Source: an uncultured Eubacterium sp. (lineage in GTDB: Bacteria; Bacillota; Clostridia; Lachnospirales; Lachnospiraceae). Taken from it: a DNA stretch of 64,000 bases. The stretch spans positions 156,232 to 220,231 of the forward strand of contig CAJUDA010000001.1 in NCBI GenBank assembly GCA_910584875.1, written 5' to 3'. Under the pieces are notes generated by a model that made no database searches, had not been told where the DNA came from, and saw only the letters and a program-made list of their open reading frames with translations. This document shows positions 45,470-53,073 of this stretch, in pieces; the stretch's first letter is position 1; each line of letters opens with the position of its first letter. Made by a program: the position numbers and the translations under genes.

Positions 45470-46828
45470 ATGAAAGAATTCCCAATGAAACCATTTACTG
45501 CCAGCCCGCAGATCCGGGTCAGGGTGCCGGGGTCAAAAAGTATCACAAACCGGGCACTGCTGCTGGCTTCTCTGGCTGAGGGCAGGAGTATAGTAAGAGG
45601 AGTATTATTCAGTGAGGATTCCCGGGTATTCATGCAGGCGCTTCGTTCGGCTGGCTTTGCCGTCCAGATCAGGGAAGAACAGGCTGTGGTGGAGATACAG
45701 GGCTGTGGCGGTAAGATCCCCAGAGACCAGGCATCGGTCTATGTGGGAAGCGCCGGGACAGCTGCGCGGTTTCTGACGGCGATGTTTGCCCTGTCAGAGG
45801 GATGTTATGAGATGACATCATCAGAACAGATGAAATCCCGCCCCATGCGTCCGCTGCTGGAAGCGCTGGAACAGCTGGGAGCTGTATTTGAATATAAAGA
45901 GAGACCCTATTCTTTCCCTTTTACCGTATGGGGCAGACAAAACGGGAGAGGCAGGAACTGTCATCCGGAAAAAGTTCTTCTTAATATAGATGAAAGCAGT
46001 CAGTTTCTCAGCGCCCTCCTGCTTTCAGGAGTTTTGTGCGGAGAGGGAGTTACGCTGGAGCTGACAGGGAAAAGGGATGCCAGGTCTTATGTGAAGATCT
46101 CGATGAAGATGATGGAGGAATTTGGCTGTCACACAGAGCAGAGAGCAGAGAACGAATACCGGATCCTGCCGGGACAGTCCTATCAGGGCAGGATTTACCA
46201 GATCGAACCGGATGTATCGGCAGCGTGCTATTTTTATGCGATGGCAGCGATCAACGGTGGTACGGCACTTGTGGAACATGTACATGATACCTGCACACAG
46301 GGAGACATCCGGTTTTTGGATGCTCTGGAAAAAATGGGCTGCCAGAGGGAGGATACAGAGGAAGGAATCCTGCTCACGGCGCCAGACCGGGATATACTGC
46401 GTGGTGTGGATATCAATATGGGTGATTTTTCGGATCAGACCATGACGATGGCGGCAGTGAGTATCTTTGCTTCCGGTCCCACAAGGATCCGGGGGGTGGG
46501 ACATATCCGGGGGCAGGAGTCTGACAGGCTTCGTGCCATTACGACGGAACTAAACCGGCTTGGCATCCGCTGTGAAGAAAAAGAAGACGGGCTTCTGATA
46601 CAGCCGGGACCGATCTGTTCATCGCGGGAGAAGCCGGTACATATACAGACTTACCGGGATCACCGGATGGCGATGGCATTTGCCGTCATTGGCACTAGAC
46701 AGGAGGGTATCGTGATCGGGGATCCCCTGTGCTGCCGCAAGACATACGAGGAGTATTTTGATGTATTGGCAGGGCTCGGACTGCAGGAAAATATAAATGT
46801 GAGAATACATAAATCAACGGAGGATTGA
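45470..46828 (+). CDS. aroA: EPSP synthase (3-phosphoshikimate 1-carboxyvinyltransferase)
   Basis: Adds the enolpyruvyl group to shikimate 3-phosphate on the way to chorismate. In 452 residues it has PGSKSITNRALLLASLAEG, GSAGTAARFLTAMFALS, SRPMRPLLEALEQLGA, the LTGKRDARSYVKISMKMMEEFG segment, and QTYRDHRMAMAFAVIG with the conserved Asp-His-Arg. GAAAGGA-type sites support the ATG at 45470. It is a step upstream of the trp operon but transcribed separately. Confidence 0.95.
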   Translation: MKEFPMKPFTASPQIRVRVPGSKSITNRALLLASLAEGRSIVRGVLFSEDSRVFMQALRSAGFAVQIREEQAVVEIQGCGGKIPRDQASVYVGSAGTAARFLTAMFALSEGCYEMTSSEQMKSRPMRPLLEALEQLGAVFEYKERPYSFPFTVWGRQNGRGRNCHPEKVLLNIDESSQFLSALLLSGVLCGEGVTLELTGKRDARSYVKISMKMMEEFGCHTEQRAENEYRILPGQSYQGRIYQIEPDVSAACYFYAMAAINGGTALVEHVHDTCTQGDIRFLDALEKMGCQREDTEEGILLTAPDRDILRGVDINMGDFSDQTMTMAAVSIFASGPTRIRGVGHIRGQESDRLRAITTELNRLGIRCEEKEDGLLIQPGPICSSREKPVHIQTYRDHRMAMAFAVIGTRQEGIVIGDPLCCRKTYEEYFDVLAGLGLQENINVRIHKSTED

Positions 46829-46829
46829 C

Positions 46830-48599
46830 ATGAAAAAAATCATTGATATTTTAAAAGAAAAAGTGACAGAAGGATTTGTGAAGGCAGGATACGATGCCAG
46901 ATATGGGTTTATCACGAACAGCAGCCGTCCGGATCTGTGCCAGTATCAGTGCAATGGAGCCATGGCGGCGGCAAAGGAATATAAGAAAGCTCCCGCCATG
47001 ATCGCCGGTGATGTGGTAGATGTACTTGCCGGTGATGAAATCTTTGAAACGATTGAGGCGGTAAATCCCGGGTTTATCAATATCAAGGTGAGCGGTGAAC
47101 TGCTTGCCGTACAGGCGGAGAAGATGGACAGGGAAGAGCAGTTCGGGCTGGAGCTGCCGGACAAGCCGAAGACGATCGTGATTGACTATGGTGGGGCGAA
47201 TGTGGCGAAGCCTCTTCATGTGGGGCATCTGCGTTCTGCCATAATCGGTGAGAGTGTCAAACGGATCTGCCGCTATATGGGAAATAACGTATTGGGGGAC
47301 GTCCATCTGGGTGACTGGGGGCTGCAGATCGGGCTGATCATTACAGAGGTGAAAAAGCGTCAGCCGGAGCTTCCCTATTTTGATAATGCCCATGAGGGGG
47401 CGTATCCATCGGAAGCACCGTTCACGATCAGTGACCTGGAGGAAATCTATCCCTGTGCCAGCAGCTATTCCAAAGAGCACCCGGAGTATCTGCAGGAGGC
47501 GCAGGAGGCGACGGCAATGCTGCAGGAGGGGCATCCGGGATACCGCGCCCTTTGGCAGCATATACTGGATGTATCGATCGCAGATTTGAAGATGAACTAT
47601 GGCAGTCTGAATGTAGACTTTGATCTGTGGAAAAAGGAGAGCGATGCACAGCCGTATATCCCGGATATGGTTCAGAAACTGAAAGACGATGGTCTTGCCT
47701 ATATGAGCGAGGGTGCGCTTGTCGTGGATGTGACAGAAGAGAGTGATAAAAAAGAACTGCCGCCGTGTCTGATCGTTAAATCAAACGGCGCCACGCTGTA
47801 TGCCACGACTGATCTTGCTACTATTGTAGAACGGGAGAAGCTGTATCACCCGGATCATATTATTTATCTGGCGGATAAGAGACAGACGATGCATTTCACC
47901 CAGGTGTTCCGCGTTGCCAAAAAGGCAGGCATTGCAGACCCGGATGTGCGTCTTGATTTTATTGGGTTTGGCACGATGAACGGCAAAGATGGGAAACCGT
48001 TTAAGACAAGAGATGGTGGTGTACTGCGCCTGCAGGAGCTGTGCCGGATGATCAATGAAGAGGTATATAAAAAGGTCACAGAAAACAGGGATTATGAAGA
48101 AGAGGAGGCAAGGGAGATCGCTGCGAAGGTTGGTCTTGCTGCTCTGAAATACGGTGATTTATCGAATCAGGCGTCTAAGGATTATATTTTTGATGTTGAA
48201 CGGTTTGCTTCCTTCGAGGGAAATACCGGTCCATATATTTTGTATACGGTCGTCAGGATCAAGTCACTGCTTGGAAAATATAAAGAGAATGGCGGCGTAC
48301 TGGATGAAAAAGCCCGGATGCTGCCACCGGTCAGTGAGAGCGAGACAGATCTGTATCTTACCCTGAGCAAATATGCGGATACAATAGAAAGTGCATATGC
48401 CGAACTGGCGCCGCACCGGATCTGTCAGTTTATCTATGAGCTGTCAGAGGCATTTAACCATTTCTATCATGAGACAAAGATCCTTGCCGAAGAAGATGAA
48501 AAGAGAAAGGCTTCTTATCTGAAACTGATCGCACTCGTTCAGCGTGTGCTGGAGCAGTGTATCGGTCTGCTCGGGTTTGAAGCCCCGGAGAAAATGTGA
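46830..48599 (+). CDS. argS: Arginyl-tRNA synthetase
   Basis: Charges tRNA-Arg. The 589-residue class I synthetase has the N-terminal additional domain, the HIGH-type signature AKPLHVGHLRSAIIGESVKRI, the RKTMHFTQVF-like segment (DKRQTMHFTQVF), and the KMSKS-replacement region GKPFKTRDGGVLRL, as usual for this enzyme, plus the all-alpha anticodon-binding C-terminus ending GLLGFEAPEKM. It follows aroA by 1 bp. Confidence 0.96.
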   Translation: MKKIIDILKEKVTEGFVKAGYDARYGFITNSSRPDLCQYQCNGAMAAAKEYKKAPAMIAGDVVDVLAGDEIFETIEAVNPGFINIKVSGELLAVQAEKMDREEQFGLELPDKPKTIVIDYGGANVAKPLHVGHLRSAIIGESVKRICRYMGNNVLGDVHLGDWGLQIGLIITEVKKRQPELPYFDNAHEGAYPSEAPFTISDLEEIYPCASSYSKEHPEYLQEAQEATAMLQEGHPGYRALWQHILDVSIADLKMNYGSLNVDFDLWKKESDAQPYIPDMVQKLKDDGLAYMSEGALVVDVTEESDKKELPPCLIVKSNGATLYATTDLATIVEREKLYHPDHIIYLADKRQTMHFTQVFRVAKKAGIADPDVRLDFIGFGTMNGKDGKPFKTRDGGVLRLQELCRMINEEVYKKVTENRDYEEEEAREIAAKVGLAALKYGDLSNQASKDYIFDVERFASFEGNTGPYILYTVVRIKSLLGKYKENGGVLDEKARMLPPVSESETDLYLTLSKYADTIESAYAELAPHRICQFIYELSEAFNHFYHETKILAEEDEKRKASYLKLIALVQRVLEQCIGLLGFEAPEKM

Positions 48600-48611
48600 C
48601 TGAAACAATGA

Positions 48612-48662
48612 GCAGAATCATGGCAGATGTCATGCTTGCATGAACAACTGTCATGATTCTGC
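48612..48662 (+). terminator. Long stem-loop after argS (terminator-like, no T-run)
   Basis: An 11 bp perfect inverted repeat, GCAGAATCATG (48612-48622) / CATGATTCTGC (48652-48662), with an inner CATGC/GCATG hairpin. There is no T-run, so it may be a processing or stability element rather than an intrinsic terminator. Confidence 0.5.
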
Positions 48663-48686
48663 GAATGTCCCTCATGAGGAATGAGC

Positions 48687-48845
48687 GCTGCGGAGCAGCG
48701 TGGGAATTCCGAATGAGGGAGGGCTGGGAAAGCTGCGGAGCAGCGACAGCCCGTGTTTCAGTCAGGAACACAGCGCAGGTTTGTGAACGGGAAAGCTGCG
48801 GAGCAGCGACAGCCCGTGTTTCAGTCAGGAGCACAGTGCAGCTTT
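48687..48845 (+). repeat. 63 bp tandem repeat with GCTGC-GGA-GCAGC hairpins
   Basis: Two nearly identical 63 bp units at 48726-48788 and 48789-48845 (the last shortened), each containing the palindrome GCTGCGGAGCAGC followed by GACAGCCCGTGTTTCAGTCAG. A third palindrome is at 48687-48699. An open frame of 64 codons crosses the repeats, but I see no ribosome site or family and treat it as spurious. Confidence 0.85.
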
Positions 48846-48863
48846 GAAGAAAGGAGAAAATCT

Positions 48864-50174
48864 ATGTACAAACAAACAGCACGTCTGATTATGTATGGCA
48901 GACTGGGTGAGGACAGCATTTTAATGAAACTGGGCAGAATATTTGAACAAGCGCAAAAGGGAGAAGCAGCCGACAGGGAGTCGCTGGTGCGATCTGTCTA
49001 TGACCAGATTTACCGTCTTCTGGATCTGTCTACCAGATATGGCTTTGATGAAAATCTCTGGCAGTGTTATATCGCTTATCTTCTGGCGACCAGTGAAAAT
49101 CCTTTTAGCATTATATGTGAGACAGTGGGAGCATCGGCAGATGCCACGGTGAATACTATTGTAAAGCAGGATATGGATTGTTTTTACCAGCTGTATCATT
49201 ATGATTTTACGGCGATACAGGATTCCCTTGGTGTGGATTGTTTTGATATCCTGACGCATTATCATTCTATGGCAAAGGCAGAAAATACCTATAATAAAAG
49301 TGTCAGTGAGAAGGTGCGGGAACTGGCGGAAAAACTTCGTGGTGCTGTGGACGGCGCCGGTTTTTTTGATATTGTAACCGATTTTTACAGACAGTATGGT
49401 GTTGGCAAGTTTGGGCTGAATAAAGCATTCCGTGTGGTACACAGGGGGGAGGAAACGGTGATCTCGCCCATCACCCATACAAGTGATGTCACGCTGGACC
49501 ATCTGATCGGGTATGAGCTGCAGAAGGAACAGCTGATTGACAATACGGAAGCATTTGTCGAGGGGAGGAAGGCAAATAACTGCCTGCTCTATGGTGACAG
49601 CGGTACGGGAAAATCGACCTGCATCAAAGCGGTCCTGAATCAGTATTATGACAGAGGGCTGCGGCTGATCGAGATTTACAAGCATCAGTTTAAGGATTTA
49701 TCCAATATTATTGAGCAGGTCAAGAACCGCAATTATAAATTTATCATATATATGGATGATCTCTCTTTTGAGGAGTTTGAGATTGAATATAAGTATCTGA
49801 AAGCAGTGATCGAGGGTGGGATGGAGGTCAGACCCGATAATGTGCTGATCTATGCGACGTCGAACCGGCGTCATCTGATCCGGGAGACGTGGAGCGACCG
49901 CTCAGATATGTCGCAGGATGAACTGCATCGTTCGGATACAATGCAGGAAAAATTATCGCTCGTGGCACGGTTTGGCGTGAGTATCAATTTCAGCCGTCCG
50001 CAGAAGAAAGGGTTTGATGAGATCGTCCTGGGACTGGCAAAAGAAGAGCCGGAGATCACGCTCAGCGATGAGGAACTCCTTATGAAAGCGAACGCCTGGA
50101 GCCTTCGGAACGGAGGATATTCCGGGAGGGTGGCAGAGCAGTTTATCACCTATCTCAAATCCATTGCAAAATAA
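48864..50174 (+). CDS. DUF815 AAA-type ATP-binding protein
   Basis: A 436-residue protein of the DUF815 family. The AAA core has Walker A LLYGDSGTGKST, Walker B FIIYMDDLSFEEFE and sensor region VLIYATSNRRHLIRETWSDRSDM; the phrase SDMSQDELHRSDTMQEKLSLVARFG is typical of the family. The N-terminal about 180 residues are helical and unique. Role unknown; AAA proteins of this type may act as chaperones. ATG 48864 follows AAAGGAG; a longer frame through the repeats is rejected. Confidence 0.9.
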   Translation: MYKQTARLIMYGRLGEDSILMKLGRIFEQAQKGEAADRESLVRSVYDQIYRLLDLSTRYGFDENLWQCYIAYLLATSENPFSIICETVGASADATVNTIVKQDMDCFYQLYHYDFTAIQDSLGVDCFDILTHYHSMAKAENTYNKSVSEKVRELAEKLRGAVDGAGFFDIVTDFYRQYGVGKFGLNKAFRVVHRGEETVISPITHTSDVTLDHLIGYELQKEQLIDNTEAFVEGRKANNCLLYGDSGTGKSTCIKAVLNQYYDRGLRLIEIYKHQFKDLSNIIEQVKNRNYKFIIYMDDLSFEEFEIEYKYLKAVIEGGMEVRPDNVLIYATSNRRHLIRETWSDRSDMSQDELHRSDTMQEKLSLVARFGVSINFSRPQKKGFDEIVLGLAKEEPEITLSDEELLMKANAWSLRNGGYSGRVAEQFITYLKSIAK

Positions 50175-50189
50175 GGAAAGGTTGATGTT

Positions 50190-50750
50190 ATGTTTGAACA
50201 TTTTTTTCCGGATCATACTGTGCCTTCCACGTATGATATCGACTATGAAAAGCTGTACCGGCAGGGTTACCGGGGAATCCTTTTTGATATTGACAACACA
50301 CTGGTAGAGCATGGAAGCAGAGCAGATGCCAGGGCGAAGCAGTTGTTTGAGCGCCTGAGGAAAATTGGTTTTGAGTGCTGTCTGATCTCGAATAACAAAA
50401 TGAAGAGAGTATACAGTTTTAACGAGACCATCGGTGTCCATATGGTTTTTAATGCACATAAGCCGGCGAAAAAGGGATATTATTATGCCATGGATCTTAT
50501 GAATACAAGACCGGAAAACACAGTTTTTGTAGGAGATCAGTTATTTACGGATATTTTCGGGGCCAAACGGATCGGGTTAAAAAATTATCTGGTCAAGCCG
50601 ATCAACAGACGGGAAGAATTTCAGATCGTACTGAAACGGAAGCTGGAACAGATCGTTCTGCGGGAATATTATATAAAAAAGAAGGTAGAGAAGAGGCAGA
50701 AAATATGGAAAAAGAGATGGCAGAAGAAATACTCCGGCACGCACCAGTAG
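50190..50750 (+). CDS. YqeG-family HAD phosphatase
   Basis: HAD-IIIA phosphatase of 186 residues. Motif I is LFDIDNTLVEHG (nucleophile Asp), motif II ISNN, and motif IV FVGDQLFTDIFGAKRIGL, a complete active site. Bacterial YqeG proteins resemble mitochondrial phosphatidylglycerol-phosphate phosphatases, so a lipid-phosphate role is possible. The C-terminus is strongly basic and overlaps the next gene by 46 bp. Confidence 0.92.
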   Translation: MFEHFFPDHTVPSTYDIDYEKLYRQGYRGILFDIDNTLVEHGSRADARAKQLFERLRKIGFECCLISNNKMKRVYSFNETIGVHMVFNAHKPAKKGYYYAMDLMNTRPENTVFVGDQLFTDIFGAKRIGLKNYLVKPINRREEFQIVLKRKLEQIVLREYYIKKKVEKRQKIWKKRWQKKYSGTHQ

Positions 50751-51781
50751 ACGGTATTTTGCTGACGGGTGCGGCGAATATGCGCTATGTTTCCGGGTTT
50801 ACAGGAGAGGGATATGTGTATCTTTCCGGAAAGCAGTCCCTGATTGTGACAGATTCCCGTTACACGGTGGCAGCGGCATTGGAATGTCCGGGATATCAGA
50901 TCGTACAGTGGGATAAAAAAGGGTACTATGAACCGCTTGCCACAGCTGTCCGAAATGATGGTATCCGCAAACTGGGTGTTGAGGACGAAGAGATGACGGT
51001 CGCCGGATGGGAAAAACTGTGCAGTGAGATGACAAAGGCAGGCTGCGGGAGGCTGCAGATCCGGCCGCTGAAAGACTATGTAACAGCATACCGTGCGGTT
51101 AAGCAGCCGGATGAGATCCGAAAGATCAGGGAAGCAGAAGCGGTCGGAGACCGTGCGTTTGCGAAGCTTCTTCCCCGGCTGCAGGCAGGCATGACCGAAA
51201 AACAGGTGGCGGCATGGATCGAGTTTCTGATGAAGGAAGAAGGGGCAGATGGTTTTAGCTTTGATACGATCGCTGCCTCGGGGATTCATTCGGCGATGCC
51301 TCATGCCGTTCCCACAGACAAAAAACTGGAGGAAGGAGATTTCCTTACGATGGATTTTGGCTGCCGGTACCAGGGCTATTGCTCTGATATGACCCGTACT
51401 GTTGTAATAGGAAAAGCATCGGACCGACAGAGAGAGGTATATGATATCGTTTTGCTGGCACAGCAGACAGCGCTGGCGGGGATCCGCCCCGGCGTGACAG
51501 GGAAGGAGATTGACGCCCTTGCGCGGGATGTGATCGATAAGGCGGGGTATGGTTCCTGTTTCGGGCATTCCCTGGGACACTCTGTCGGACTGGAGATCCA
51601 TGAAAAGCCCTGCTTTTCGCCAAAGGAGAAGAACGTGATCCGTCCGGGCATGGTGATCACCGTAGAGCCGGGGATCTATATCGAAAATTCGTTTGGCGTC
51701 AGGATCGAGGACGTGGTGGTCATAACAGAGGACGGCTGTGAAAATATAACTCATTCGCCAAAAGAATTGACCGAGATTTAG
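50705..51781 (+). CDS. M24 aminopeptidase (Xaa-Pro type)
   Basis: A 358-residue metallopeptidase of the creatinase/prolidase fold. The N-terminal domain (GAANMRYVSGFTGEGYVYLS) is followed by the pita-bread domain with metal ligands in MDFGCRYQGYCSDMTRT (two Asp), GHSLGHSVGLEIHE (His) and TVEPGIYIENSFGVRIED (Glu pair). It removes N-terminal residues next to proline. The start lies inside yqeG, supported by GAGG upstream. Confidence 0.95.
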   Translation: MEKEMAEEILRHAPVDGILLTGAANMRYVSGFTGEGYVYLSGKQSLIVTDSRYTVAAALECPGYQIVQWDKKGYYEPLATAVRNDGIRKLGVEDEEMTVAGWEKLCSEMTKAGCGRLQIRPLKDYVTAYRAVKQPDEIRKIREAEAVGDRAFAKLLPRLQAGMTEKQVAAWIEFLMKEEGADGFSFDTIAASGIHSAMPHAVPTDKKLEEGDFLTMDFGCRYQGYCSDMTRTVVIGKASDRQREVYDIVLLAQQTALAGIRPGVTGKEIDALARDVIDKAGYGSCFGHSLGHSVGLEIHEKPCFSPKEKNVIRPGMVITVEPGIYIENSFGVRIEDVVVITEDGCENITHSPKELTEI

Positions 51782-51800
51782 CAGATAGGAGAAAAATTGT

Positions 51801-53012
51801 ATGAGACCAAAGATATGTGTGCCCATTGTGGCATCCCTGAGAGATCAGATCATAATAGAGGCGGAGCGTATTTCCCGGCTGCCGGTGCAGATGGCGGAAT
51901 GGCGCATTGATTATTTTGCCGGCTATGAAAGGGAACTGCCAGGCATGATCGAAGAAGTAAAGACGGCGCTGGGCGGCAAAGAACTGATCATCACTCTCCG
52001 CACGGAAGCGGAGGGGGGAGAAGCCAATGGCTCCCGTTTTGATTATTTCAATTTTATAGCGTCTGTGCTGGAACAGGGCTGTGCCGATTATGTGGATGCA
52101 GAGATTAACAGGGATCCGAAACGGCTGACAGAGCTGTGTCAGCACTATAAAGGCCGTTTTACAAAAGTCATTGGTTCCTGTCATGATTTTCATCATACAC
52201 CGGGGAAAGAGTTTATCGTGCAGACACTCGGACAGGCAAAACAGTGCGGCTGTGATGTGGGGAAATTTGCCTGTATGCCACAATCCCGGGAGGATGTGGA
52301 TACATTATTGTCGGCAACAGCGGAATATAAGGACAGGGAACCGGCGTATCCGGTCATTACCATGTCGATGGGAGAACGGGGAGTACCCTCAAGACTGTAC
52401 GGTGGATTATACGGCTCGGAGATTTCTTTTGGCTCGGCGGGCATGACATCTGCCCCGGGGCAGGTTTCGTATGAAACGATGATAGAAATTTTTGACAGGA
52501 TATACACAAACGCAAAGCATATTTTCATCATAGGCTTTATGGGGACAGGTAAATCGACTGTTTCCAGAGAGCTGCAATACCGTACCGGCAAACCGGAGAT
52601 CGATACGGATGTTTGGATTGAAGAAAAGGAGTGCCGGAGCATCCCGGAAATTTTTGAAAAAGAAGGAGAAGCGTATTTCCGGGACAGGGAGACAGCCATG
52701 CTGGATGAACTGGGAGCGCTGAAGCCTTCTATTATTTCCTGTGGAGGGGGGATGGCGCTCAGGGATCTGAATGTCAGGAAGATGCAGTCGCTGGGAAAGG
52801 TTGTTCTTCTGACAGCAGCACCGGAGACGGTCTACGAACGGGTAAAAAATAATGTCGACCGGCCTCTTCTGCAGGATCATATGGAGACAGACTATATACG
52901 GGAGTTGATGGAGAGACGTATGCCCTTTTATGAGCGTGCTGCAGATATACAGGTTGCAACAGATAACCGCATGATCTGTGATATCGCCAAAGAGATCGTG
53001 GAGAGAATATGA
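51801..53012 (+). CDS. Fused 3-dehydroquinate dehydratase (type I) and shikimate kinase
   Basis: A 403-residue bifunctional enzyme. Residues 1-235 are a type I AroD barrel with catalytic His128 (SCHDFHHTPG) and Schiff-base Lys155 (DVGKFACMP), spaced 27 apart as in the Salmonella enzyme. Residues 240-403 are a shikimate kinase: Walker A GFMGTGKST, DTD at 268-270, RDRE, CGGGMAL and the lid NVDRPLL. It catalyses the third and fifth steps of the shikimate pathway but lacks AroE, which acts between them. No other aro genes are adjacent. Confidence 0.92.
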   Translation: MRPKICVPIVASLRDQIIIEAERISRLPVQMAEWRIDYFAGYERELPGMIEEVKTALGGKELIITLRTEAEGGEANGSRFDYFNFIASVLEQGCADYVDAEINRDPKRLTELCQHYKGRFTKVIGSCHDFHHTPGKEFIVQTLGQAKQCGCDVGKFACMPQSREDVDTLLSATAEYKDREPAYPVITMSMGERGVPSRLYGGLYGSEISFGSAGMTSAPGQVSYETMIEIFDRIYTNAKHIFIIGFMGTGKSTVSRELQYRTGKPEIDTDVWIEEKECRSIPEIFEKEGEAYFRDRETAMLDELGALKPSIISCGGGMALRDLNVRKMQSLGKVVLLTAAPETVYERVKNNVDRPLLQDHMETDYIRELMERRMPFYERAADIQVATDNRMICDIAKEIVERI

Positions 53013-53015
53013 AAT

Positions 53016-53051
53016 AGTTCAACGGCGCCAATTTGAACCCGCCGTTGAGCT
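53016..53051 (+). repeat. Dispersed intergenic element, copy C (hairpin)
   Basis: AGTTCAACGGCG / CGCCGTTGAGCT form a 12 bp stem with one G-T pair, loop CCAATTTGAACC. It sits between aroDK and the chemoreceptor, 10 bp before the ribosome site. It shares CAACGGCGCCAATTTGAACC with copies A and B. Confidence 0.6.
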
Positions 53052-53073
53052 ACTATAAAAGGAGGAATTTACC

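Noticed and set aside
48687..48845. CRISPR array
   Set aside because: Only two direct units with no unique spacers of constant length and no cas genes nearby.
48653..48847. 64-codon open frame across the 63 bp repeats
   Set aside because: No ribosome site, no homology; repeat period divisible by three explains the openness.
53016..53051. Intrinsic terminator after aroDK
   Set aside because: Stem is good but no T-run follows; sequence is shared with other intergenic copies.
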